Assembly (NCBI GenBank): GCA_947478535.1
Contig: CANJXD010000103.1
Span: 1-13,919, forward strand
Direction: 5' to 3'
DNA length: 13,919 nt
Origin: Acetobacteraceae bacterium
Lineage (GTDB): Bacteria; Pseudomonadota; Alphaproteobacteria; Acetobacterales; Acetobacteraceae
Positions 6,257 to 12,919 of this stretch are shown in pieces (the stretch's first letter is position 1; each line of letters begins with the position of its first letter). The translations under genes and the position numbers were made by a program. The notes under the pieces are model-generated. The model was not told the origin of the DNA. It ran no database searches and saw only the letters and a program-made list of their open reading frames with translations.

Positions 6257-6811
6257 TCAGGCGCGCAGGCAGCGCGCCACGCGTGGCAGGAAGTGGGTGA
6301 CGGGCGGCGTCACCAGATCCTTCACCTTCGCCGCCTCGTCATAGCGGCGCAGGATCACCGCGGCATCCGCCTGCGGCAGGGCGCGGAAGGCCGCGACCTC
6401 CTCGGCCGACATCGGCCCACCCTGCAGGGCCAGGCTGCGGACGCTGTCGGGGGCGAGGCGGCCGAAATAATCGGCCTCCGTGGCGCAGAGATAGCGCTTT
6501 GCCGCGACATGCAGCCGCACCGGCTCCGTCACCTCCGACCTGAAATGCTGGGCGAGCCAGGCATGGCCCAGCTCCTCATGCCGGTCATCGACGCCCGCGG
6601 AGGCGGGGTCCTCGCCGAGGTCATGCACGAGATGGCCGATATCGTGCAGCAGCGCGGCGGTGATGAGGGCATCGTCGCGCCCATCTTTCTCCGCCGCCCA
6701 GGCGGATTGCAGGGCGTGCTGGCGCTGGGTGACGTCATGCAGCCCGTATTGTCCATCGGCGCGCAGTTCGAGCAGGCCGCGGATGGTCTCGATGATGGGG
6801 GCGTTGTCCAT
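6257..6811 (-). CDS. phnZ: PhnZ-type HD-domain phosphonate oxygenase (phosphonate-operon HD protein)
   Basis: A 184-residue HD-domain protein matching the phosphonate-operon HD family that includes the mixed-valence di-iron oxygenase PhnZ, which splits (R)-2-amino-1-hydroxyethylphosphonate into glycine and phosphate. Landmarks: H32 in VTQRQHALQ, H56-D57 and H60 in LLHDIGHL, D76-R77-H78 in DDRH, H101 and K105 in VRLHVAAKRYLC, SLALQGGPMS, and a late Asp in RRYDEAAKV. These correspond in order to the PhnZ iron ligands and phosphonate-binding lysine. Y22 lies 10 residues before H32, as does PhnZ Tyr24 before His34. PhnZ has Glu27 three residues after that Tyr; here it is H25. GAGG lies 5 bases before the ATG. 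It diverges from the FAD oxidoreductase gene of the phosphonate operon. The partner hydroxylase PhnY is not in the window. The substrate may therefore be a pre-hydroxylated or differently substituted phosphonate. Confidence 0.87.
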   Translation of the reverse strand: MDNAPIIETIRGLLELRADGQYGLHDVTQRQHALQSAWAAEKDGRDDALITAALLHDIGHLVHDLGEDPASAGVDDRHEELGHAWLAQHFRSEVTEPVRLHVAAKRYLCATEADYFGRLAPDSVRSLALQGGPMSAEEVAAFRALPQADAAVILRRYDEAAKVKDLVTPPVTHFLPRVARCLRA

Positions 6812-6964
6812 GGGGGCCTCGGTGGGGTGCGTGGCGGCAGGGTTGCCGCAATCGGGCCGCGCCGTCGATGGGGCCGTCTCGGTGGGACAATCGGCGAAAA
6901 TCCCTGGTCAAAGGCCGGGCAGGGCTGCGCATTCGGCGTGCGGGGTGATGCGTCGTGCCAGCAG

Positions 6965-6982
6965 ATTTCATCTGGCTGTCAC
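6965..6982 (+). promoter_or_regulatory. Possible PhoB (Pho) box upstream of the FAD oxidoreductase gene
   Basis: ATTTCAT at 6965-6971 and CTGTCAC at 6976-6982 are spaced 11 bases start to start. This is the 7-4-7 layout of the PhoB box (CTGTCAT-N4-CTGTCAY); matches are 5/7 and 7/7. The location in the phnZ-like/FAD gene divergent gap fits phosphate-starvation control. The box lies close to the gene start, which would favour the downstream ATG 7018. Apart from this, 6812-6964 shows no clear promoter or hairpin. Confidence 0.35.
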
Positions 6983-6996
6983 TTGCCGAGGCAGCG

Positions 6997-8145
6997 ATGC
7001 GCGATAAACCTGGGCGGATGACCGGACCAGAGCAGCGGCGATACGACCTGATCATCGTCGGCGCGGGCATCGTTGGCCTGGCCCATGCGCTGCTCGCGGC
7101 GCGTCAGGGGTTGCGCGTCGTCGTGGTGGATCGGGACGCGCAGGCGAATGGCGCCTCGATCCGCAATTTCGGATTCATCACCGTCACCGGCCAGGGCCTG
7201 CCCCATACCTGGCGCCGCGCCCGCCGTGCTCGCGATGTCTGGGCCGAATTGGTGGAAGCCGTCGGCATCCCGGTGATCCATCGCGGCCTGCTGATGGCCG
7301 CCCGCCGCCCCGAAGCCGTGACGGTGCTGGAGGAATTCCTGGTCAGCGAAATGGGCCAGGGCTGCCGTATCCTTCGCCCCGGCGCACTGCCCGCGCCCTT
7401 GCGCCAGGACGGCGCCGTGCTCGCCGCGCTGCATTCCCCGCATGAACTCCGCGTCGAGAGCCGGGAGGCAATTCCCCGCATTGCCGCCTATCTCGCGGAG
7501 AGCCTCGGCGTGACCTTCGCCCGCCGCCGCGCCGTGCGGGGCGTGGAGGAAGGGCGCGTCCATACGACGGATGGCGTGCTGGAAGCCGATCGCATCATCG
7601 TCTGCCCGGGCCCGGACCTGGTGACCCTGTTTCCCGAGGTTTTCGCGCGGCGGGATGTCACACTCTGCAAGCTGCACATGCTGCGCCTGGCCGATCCCGG
7701 CTGGCGGATGCCAGCGGCGGTGATGAGCGACCTCGGCCTGCATCGCTATCGCGGCTATGACATCGCGCCCTCGCTCCCCGCTTTGCGTGCCCGATTGCGG
7801 GCCGAACAGGGGCCGCATCTCGACCACGGCGTGCACCTCATCGTCGTGCAGGCCGCGGATGGGACGCTGGTGGCGGGGGACAGCCACCACTACGGGCCGA
7901 CGCCGGATCCCTTCCAGCCGGAAGCGGTGGATGCGCTGATCCTTGATGAATATGCCCAGGTGCTCGGCGCGCCGCCGCCGGTGGTGGAACGCTGGACGGG
8001 GCTTTATCCCTCCGGGCCGGAGGATGCCTTCGTGGAGGCGGTCTCGCCCGGCATCCGGCTGGTCTCCGTCACCTCCGGCACTGGTGCCTCCACCGCCTTC
8101 GGGTTGGCGGAGGAAGTTCTCACAGACATGGGTGTCCTCACATGA
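6997..8145 (+). CDS. FAD-dependent oxidoreductase of phosphonate operons (TIGR03364 type; probable aminophosphonate oxidase)
   Basis: A DAO-fold flavoenzyme of 382 residues from the ATG at 6997, chosen because GAGG lies 5 bases upstream. GTG 6955 and ATG 7018 (375 residues, closer to the usual N-terminus) are alternatives. YDLIIVGAGIVGLAHA at about 16-31 is the Rossmann GxGxxG site for FAD, followed by the VVVVDRD strand end and GASIRNFGFITVTGQG, characteristic of the TIGR03364 family. The C-terminal FAD contact GTGASTAFGLAEE is also present. From published work I recall, FAD oxidoreductases recurring in phosphonate operons oxidise N-methyl-AEP, and some oxidise AEP itself, directly to phosphonoacetaldehyde, replacing the PhnW transaminase. 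Here the gene overlaps phnX by four bases (ATGA), so the product would feed PhnX directly. No phnW is present nearby. The exact amine substrate is inferred. Confidence 0.88.
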   Translation: MRDKPGRMTGPEQRRYDLIIVGAGIVGLAHALLAARQGLRVVVVDRDAQANGASIRNFGFITVTGQGLPHTWRRARRARDVWAELVEAVGIPVIHRGLLMAARRPEAVTVLEEFLVSEMGQGCRILRPGALPAPLRQDGAVLAALHSPHELRVESREAIPRIAAYLAESLGVTFARRRAVRGVEEGRVHTTDGVLEADRIIVCPGPDLVTLFPEVFARRDVTLCKLHMLRLADPGWRMPAAVMSDLGLHRYRGYDIAPSLPALRARLRAEQGPHLDHGVHLIVVQAADGTLVAGDSHHYGPTPDPFQPEAVDALILDEYAQVLGAPPPVVERWTGLYPSGPEDAFVEAVSPGIRLVSVTSGTGASTAFGLAEEVLTDMGVLT

Positions 8146-8933
8146 TCAAGGCTGTCATCCTCGATTGGGCCGGCACGGTGCTGGACCATGGCAGCCGGGC
8201 GCCGATGGGCGCCTTCGTCGCCGCCTTCGCCCGCTTCGGCGTCGCCATCTCCATCGCCGATGCGCGAGGGCCGATGGGCATGGCCAAGGCGGACCATATC
8301 CGCGCCGTCGGCCGCGCGGTGAACGGTGCTTGGCACGCCGTGCATGGCCGGGATTTCTCGGAAGCCGATGTGCAGGCGATCTTCGAGGTCTTCGAGCCCC
8401 TGAACATCGCCGCCGTCGAGGAGCACAGCGCGCTGATCCCCGGGGCGCTAGAAGCACTTGCGGCGCTGGCCGCGCGCGGCATCCGCGTGGGGTCCACCAC
8501 CGGCTATACCCGCCCGATCATGCAGCGCCTCGCGCCGCTCGCCGCCGCGCAGGGCTTCGTGCCGGAGATCATGATCTGCGCCGGCGACCTCGCCGCGGGC
8601 CGCCCGGCCCCCTTGCAGATGTGGAAGGCGATGGCCGAGCTCGGCGTCTGGCCGGCCGAAAGCGTGGTGAAGGTGGATGACACGCCGCCCGGGATCGGGG
8701 AGGGCCGCGCCGCCGGCACCTGGACCATCGGCCTTGCGCTGACCGGCAATATCGCGGGGCTTTCGGCCGTGGAACTCGATGCGCTGTCGGAGGAGGCCCG
8801 CGCCGCGATCCGGACCCGCGCGACGGCGGAGATGGTGGAGGCCGGCGCGCATTGCGTCATCGATTCCATCGCGGATCTGCCGGCGGCGCTGCTGGCGATC
8901 GAGGCGCGGATGGCGGCGGGTGAGCGGCCGTGA
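8142..8933 (+). CDS. phnX: Phosphonoacetaldehyde hydrolase (phosphonatase)
   Basis: A 263-residue cytosolic HAD-superfamily enzyme, standard PhnX length. It hydrolyses phosphonoacetaldehyde to acetaldehyde and phosphate using an aspartate nucleophile and a Schiff-base lysine. Visible residues: D8 in ILDWAGTVLDHGS, with Ala at +2 as in PhnX and unlike ordinary HAD phosphatases; K49 in RGPMGMAKADHIRAV, the Schiff-base lysine of the cap domain; STTGYTR as motif II; AGRPAP; and VKVDDTPPGIGEG, whose Asp binds Mg2+. The start overlaps the preceding FAD oxidoreductase stop (ATGA), implying translational coupling and a shared pathway step. The AEP transporter genes follow after a 102-base gap. It releases the phosphate and is the best identified enzyme of the cluster. 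Confidence 0.96.
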   Translation: MIKAVILDWAGTVLDHGSRAPMGAFVAAFARFGVAISIADARGPMGMAKADHIRAVGRAVNGAWHAVHGRDFSEADVQAIFEVFEPLNIAAVEEHSALIPGALEALAALAARGIRVGSTTGYTRPIMQRLAPLAAAQGFVPEIMICAGDLAAGRPAPLQMWKAMAELGVWPAESVVKVDDTPPGIGEGRAAGTWTIGLALTGNIAGLSAVELDALSEEARAAIRTRATAEMVEAGAHCVIDSIADLPAALLAIEARMAAGERP

Positions 8934-8946
8934 TGCGGGTTGACGC

Positions 8947-8986
8947 CTGTCATCGAACCGCAACATAACTGTCGCCAGCGTGTCGT
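8947..8986 (+). promoter_or_regulatory. Candidate PhoB box series upstream of the AEP transporter genes
   Basis: Units start every 11 bases: CTGTCAT at 8947 (7/7 to the PhoB consensus), a degenerate CCGCAAC at 8958, CTGTCGC at 8969 (5-6/7) and GTGTCGT at 8980 (5/7). The spacer ATAA before the third unit is also Pho-box-like. The series ends 49 bases before the ATG of the binding-protein gene, leaving room for a -10 near 8996-9001 (weak, GCTACG) and a 5' leader of about 28 bases. The 102-base gap thus seems to hold an internal, phosphate-starvation promoter of the operon. The rest of the gap carries only the GAAGGA ribosome site. Confidence 0.55.
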
Positions 8987-9035
8987 GAAGAACGCGCTAC
9001 GGGGCGGGACGCATTCCTGGGAAGGACCCGCGCCC

Positions 9036-10064
9036 ATGCGCCCTATCGCTATCCTCGCCGGCGGCCTCGCCGCCTCCTTCGCTTTTGCCATCCCGGTGGC
9101 GGAGGCGCAGCAGCGAACGCGGCTCACCGTCTATACCGCCCTCGAGAACGAGCAACTCGCCCCCTTCAAGGCGGCGGCCGAATCGGCGGTGCGGGATATC
9201 GAGATCGTCTGGGTGCGCGACAGCACGGGCGTGATCACCGCGCGGCTGATCGCGGAACGGCAGAACCCGCGCGCCGATATCGTCTGGGGGCTGTCCGTCT
9301 ATTCGCTGCTGCAGATGGAAGGCCTCGACATGCTGGAGGGCTATACGCCCGCCGGCGCCGAGGCCCTGCGGCCGAACATGCGCAGCGAACGCAGCCCGAT
9401 GACCTGGGCTGGCATGGATGCCTTCGTCTCCACCATCTGCTTCAACACTGTGGTCGCCCAGCAGCGCAACCTGCCGCGCCCCACCACCTGGGCGGACCTC
9501 CTGGACCCGCGCTATCGCGGCCAGGTGGTGATGCCGAACCCCTCGAGCTCCGGCACCGGCTTCCTGACCGTCGCCGGCTGGATGAACACGATGGGCGAGG
9601 CGAATGCCTGGAACTACATGACTCGCCTGCATGAGAATGCGCAGGTCTATACCCATTCCGGCAGCGCCCCCTGCAACAACGCCGCGCGCGGCGAATACGC
9701 GGTCGGCATCTCGCTCGACATGCGCGCCGTCACGCTGCGCAACCAGGGCGCGCCGATCGAGGTCATCGTGCCGACCGATGGCGTGGGCTTCGACCTCGAG
9801 GCGACGGCCATCATGCGCGGCACGCGCAACCTGGATGCGGCGAAGCGGCTGGCCGATTTCGCGGTGACGCGCCCGGCGATGGAACAGTATGGCCGCTTCT
9901 ACGCCCTGCTCGCCATGCCGGGGGTGGATGCCACGGTCCGCAACTATCCCGCGGAATTCTCCCAGCGCCTGGTCAATGTGAACTTCCGCGAAACCGCCGA
10001 GGCGCGTGACCGCATCCTGCGGGAATGGGCCCAGCGCTTCGACGGCAAGTCCGCGCCGCGCTGA
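9036..10064 (+). CDS. 2-aminoethylphosphonate ABC transporter, periplasmic binding protein (PhnS/TIGR03261 type)
   Basis: A 342-residue exported protein. The ATG at 9036 is followed by a clean signal peptide (MRPIAILAGGLAASFAFA, then IPVAEA/QQ); an upstream TTG at 8940 would bury it. GAAGGA lies about 9 bases upstream. The mature part is a family-1/ferric-type binding protein: LTVYTALENEQLAPFK, DIVWGLS, PTTWADLLDPRYRGQVVMPNP, SSSGTGFLTVAGWM and GVGFDLEATAIM. The VYTALE start and the SSSGTG loop match the putative AEP-binding proteins encoded beside PhnX/PhnW. It delivers AEP or a relative to the permease encoded two genes on. The ATPase gene starts 17 bases downstream. A ferric-iron or sulfate/thiamine ligand is the alternative for this fold, but the neighbouring phnX makes a phosphonate far likelier. 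Confidence 0.88.
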   Translation: MRPIAILAGGLAASFAFAIPVAEAQQRTRLTVYTALENEQLAPFKAAAESAVRDIEIVWVRDSTGVITARLIAERQNPRADIVWGLSVYSLLQMEGLDMLEGYTPAGAEALRPNMRSERSPMTWAGMDAFVSTICFNTVVAQQRNLPRPTTWADLLDPRYRGQVVMPNPSSSGTGFLTVAGWMNTMGEANAWNYMTRLHENAQVYTHSGSAPCNNAARGEYAVGISLDMRAVTLRNQGAPIEVIVPTDGVGFDLEATAIMRGTRNLDAAKRLADFAVTRPAMEQYGRFYALLAMPGVDATVRNYPAEFSQRLVNVNFRETAEARDRILREWAQRFDGKSAPR

Positions 10065-10081
10065 AGCCGGTGTCTCTCGCC

Positions 10082-11185
10082 ATGCAGGGCGCGCTGGCTG
10101 ACAACGCGGCGCGCCCCGCACCCTTCCTGTCCATCACCGGCGTCGGCAAGCAGTTCGGCGCCTTCGTTGCGCTGAAGGATGTGTCGCTGTCGATCGCCGA
10201 GGGGGAATTCGTCTCCTTCCTCGGCCCGTCCGGCTGCGGCAAGACGACGCTGCTGCGCGCGATCGCGGGGCTGGATCCGGCGACGCGCGGCGTGATCCGC
10301 CAGGCGGGGCGGGAGATTACGGGCCTGCCGCCGGCGGCGCGGGATTTCGGCATCGTCTTCCAGAGCTACGCGTTGTTCCCGAACCTGACGGTGGAGCGCA
10401 ACATCGCCTATGGGCTGCGCGGCGCTTCCTGGCCGAAGCCGCGCGCGGCGGCGCGGGCGGCGGAGCTGATCGAGCTCGTCGGCCTCGCCGATCACGCCAC
10501 CAAATACCCCGCGCAGTTGTCGGGTGGTCAGCAGCAGCGCGTGGCCCTCGCCCGCGCCCTGGCGCCGGAGCCGGGGCTGCTGCTGCTCGATGAACCCCTG
10601 TCGGCGCTGGATGCCATCGTGCGGCTGCATCTGCGCCAGGAGATCCGCGCCCTGCAACGCCGGCTCGGCGTCACCACCATCATGGTGACGCATGACCAGG
10701 AGGAGGCGATGGCCGTCTCCGACCGCATCGTCGTGATGTCCCGCGGCCATGTCGAGCAGGTCGGCACGCCGGAGGAGGTTTATCGCAACCCCGCGACGGC
10801 CTTCGTCGCCGGCTTCGTCGGGCGGTCATCGCGCATCGAGGCGGTGGTGGATGCGACACCGGCGCGACTTCTCGCGGCCGGGCATGCCTTTCCGGCGGAG
10901 GCCGTGCGCGGCCTCGCCTACGGGACGGAGGTGCATGCCTTCATCCGGCCGGAGGATGTGCAGGTCGGCGCCGCGGCGCAGGGCATGCCAGGGGCCGTGC
11001 AGATGCAGATCGTCCACATCGAATTCAACGGCGCCACCTGCCGCCTCGCGCTCGAAGCCGGCCGGCTGCGGCTGGAGGCGGATCTGCGTGCGGAGGAAAT
11101 GCGGGTGTTGGGTGCTGGCCTGGGCGCCAGCGTTCCGGTTGCCGTGCCGGCCGCCGCGGTGATGGTCTTCCCGATCGATGTCTGA
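10082..11185 (+). CDS. phnT: 2-aminoethylphosphonate ABC transporter, ATP-binding protein (PhnT type)
   Basis: A 367-residue ATPase of the CUT1/ferric-phosphonate type. Walker A GPSGCGKTT (48-56), Q-loop F-Q94-SYALFPN, signature LSGGQQQR (146-153), Walker B LLLLDEPLSALD (166-177) and H-loop VTHDQEEA (H204) are all intact. A C-terminal TOBE-like regulatory domain follows, with IRPEDVQVG and a final strand-rich part. ATG 10082 is preferred because the N-terminus is then of normal length; GTG 10070 and ATG 10025 (which overlaps the binding-protein gene) are possible, and no start has a strong ribosome site. It energises uptake through the double permease, whose gene overlaps this one by eight bases. 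Substrate assignment rests on the binding protein and phnX nearby. Confidence 0.9.
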   Translation: MQGALADNAARPAPFLSITGVGKQFGAFVALKDVSLSIAEGEFVSFLGPSGCGKTTLLRAIAGLDPATRGVIRQAGREITGLPPAARDFGIVFQSYALFPNLTVERNIAYGLRGASWPKPRAAARAAELIELVGLADHATKYPAQLSGGQQQRVALARALAPEPGLLLLDEPLSALDAIVRLHLRQEIRALQRRLGVTTIMVTHDQEEAMAVSDRIVVMSRGHVEQVGTPEEVYRNPATAFVAGFVGRSSRIEAVVDATPARLLAAGHAFPAEAVRGLAYGTEVHAFIRPEDVQVGAAAQGMPGAVQMQIVHIEFNGATCRLALEAGRLRLEADLRAEEMRVLGAGLGASVPVAVPAAAVMVFPIDV

Positions 11186-12896
11186 GGCGTCGATGTCTGG
11201 CGCGGCGGCACCCTTGGTGCGGGTCGGCGCCACGACGGATGACCGGCTGATGCAGGCGGGGCTTTGGCTCGCGCTGGGGTTCCTGGTCGTGGCGCTGGCC
11301 TTCCCGATGGCGCTGCTGCTGTTGCGCGCCTTCCAGGACCAGGCCGGGCATTTCGTCGGCCTCGCCAATTTCGCCGCCTATGTCAGTACGCCCTCGCTGT
11401 CCCGCTCCGTCTGGAACAGCCTCTGGACGGCGGGGTTGACGACGCTGATCGTCCTGCCGCTCGCCTTCGGCTACGCCTATGCGCTGCACCGCGCCTGCAT
11501 CCCGCTGAAGCCGTTCTTCCGCGTGGTGATGGTGCTGCCGATCCTGGCCCCGTCGCTGCTGCCGGCGCTCGCGCTGATCTACCTGTTCGGCAACCAGGGG
11601 CTGTTGCGCTGGATGCTGCCGGGGGAGAATCTGTATGGCCCCGGCGGCATCATCGTCGCGCAGTGCTTTGCCTGCTTCCCCTCCGCCGCCATCATCCTCG
11701 GCGTCGCGCTGACCGGTGCCGATGCCCGGCTGTATGAAGCGGCGGAGGCGTTGAAGGCCGGGCGTGCCCGGATTTTCGCCAGTGTCACCCTGCCCGGGGC
11801 GCGCTTCGGGCTGGTCTCGGCGGGGGTGGTCGTTTTTTCCCTGGTGATGACGGATTTCGGCATCCCGAAGATCATCGGCGGGCAGTTCCCGGTGCTCGCC
11901 ACCGATGTCTACAAGCAGGTCGTCGGCCTGCAGGATTTCAACATGGGCGCGGTGGTGGGGCTGGTGCTGCTGGCGCCGGCGCTGCTTGCTTTCACGCTGC
12001 AACGCTGGGCCGAACGCCAGCGCAGCGCCACGCTGACTGGCCGCGCCGTGCCCTATATCCCGAAGCCCCGCCTGGCACGGGATCTGCCGCTTCTGCTGCT
12101 CTGCGTCGCGGTCGCGGTCGCGCTGCTCGGCATCATCGGGATCGCGGCCTGGGGGTCCTTCATCCGGTTCTGGCCGTGGAACCTGGCGCTCACGCTCGAC
12201 AACTATGATTTCGCGCGCTTCGACGCCGATGGCTGGGCGAGCGTGCTCGTCTCGGTCCGCATGGCCGTGCTGGCGGCCTCGATCGGCACGCCGCTGATCT
12301 TCATCGTCGCCTGGCTGCTGCAACGCGCGCCGCAGGTGACGGCGGCCGCGCGGGCGCTGTGCGGCACGGTGGGGTTGCTGGCGACGGCGCCGCTGGCGAT
12401 CCCGGGCCTCGTGCTCGGCCTCGCCTATATCCTGTTCTTCAACCACCCCGCCAATCCGCTGGGCTTCGTCTATGGCACGCTGGCGATCCTGGTGCTGAAC
12501 TCGATCGCGCATTTCTACACCGTGGCACACCTCACGGCCTCCACCGCCATCCGCCATCTGGACCCGGAGTTCGAGGCGGTGGGTGCCAGCCTCAAGGTGC
12601 CGGTCGCCGTCACCTTCACGCGAGTCACCTTGCCGATCTGCCTGCCGGCCCTGCTGGAGATCTGGGTCTACCTGCTTGTCAGCGCGCTGACGACGGTCAG
12701 CGCCGTGATCTTCCTCTATGGCCCGGGCACGAAGCCCGCTTCCGTCGCGGTGGTGCATATGGATGAAGCGGGCCAGGCCAGCGCGGCCGCCGCCATGGCC
12801 TGCGTATTGTTCGCCATCGCCGCTTCGGCCAAGCTCTTGCAGATGGTCGTCGCCGCGCTGGCTTCCCGCGCCACCCAGGCCTGGCGGCGCCGCTGA
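11178..12896 (+). CDS. 2-aminoethylphosphonate ABC transporter, fused double permease (PhnU/TIGR03262 type)
   Basis: A 572-residue inner-membrane protein made of two binding-protein-dependent permease domains in tandem, about 12 hydrophobic segments in all. The first domain spans about residues 20-290, the second about 300-565. Each has its EAA loop, which docks on the ATPase: YEAAEALKAGRARIFASVTLPG near 185 and FEAVGASLKVPVAVTF near 465. One fused permease can therefore form the whole channel, as in the putative AEP permease family and ferric FbpB-like systems. ATG 11178 overlaps the ATPase stop; ATG 11193 is an alternative start five codons in. The product completes the binding protein-ATPase-permease set. 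The racemase-like gene starts 23 bases downstream. Confidence 0.9.
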   Translation: MSEASMSGAAAPLVRVGATTDDRLMQAGLWLALGFLVVALAFPMALLLLRAFQDQAGHFVGLANFAAYVSTPSLSRSVWNSLWTAGLTTLIVLPLAFGYAYALHRACIPLKPFFRVVMVLPILAPSLLPALALIYLFGNQGLLRWMLPGENLYGPGGIIVAQCFACFPSAAIILGVALTGADARLYEAAEALKAGRARIFASVTLPGARFGLVSAGVVVFSLVMTDFGIPKIIGGQFPVLATDVYKQVVGLQDFNMGAVVGLVLLAPALLAFTLQRWAERQRSATLTGRAVPYIPKPRLARDLPLLLLCVAVAVALLGIIGIAAWGSFIRFWPWNLALTLDNYDFARFDADGWASVLVSVRMAVLAASIGTPLIFIVAWLLQRAPQVTAAARALCGTVGLLATAPLAIPGLVLGLAYILFFNHPANPLGFVYGTLAILVLNSIAHFYTVAHLTASTAIRHLDPEFEAVGASLKVPVAVTFTRVTLPICLPALLEIWVYLLVSALTTVSAVIFLYGPGTKPASVAVVHMDEAGQASAAAAMACVLFAIAASAKLLQMVVAALASRATQAWRRR

Positions 12897-12919
12897 AACC
12901 GCTGCCGGGACTTCGCGCC

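Noticed and set aside
8142..8933. PhnX read as defective because GDTxxD motif IV appears as DDTPPG
   Set aside because: The Mg-binding Asp is kept, and as I recall many PhnX proteins have DDT with no second Asp at that site. Nucleophile and Schiff-base Lys are present.
8940..9035. TTG-initiated N-terminal extension of the AEP-binding protein
   Set aside because: It would place 32 residues ahead of a perfect signal peptide and translate through the Pho-box series. ATG 9036 has a ribosome site.
10025..10081. ATG 10025 as the ATPase start
   Set aside because: It overlaps the coding end of the binding-protein gene and adds a basic, nonconserved extension. ATG 10082 gives the normal N-terminus.
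8997..10121. 374-codon minus-strand frame opposite the binding-protein gene
   Set aside because: No motif and shadow-like composition. The plus strand encodes a signal peptide and a recognised family.
11025..12758. 577-codon minus-strand frame opposite the permease gene
   Set aside because: Low-complexity Arg/Gln/Asp/His composition; a shadow of the membrane protein on the other strand, which has clear EAA loops and membrane segments.
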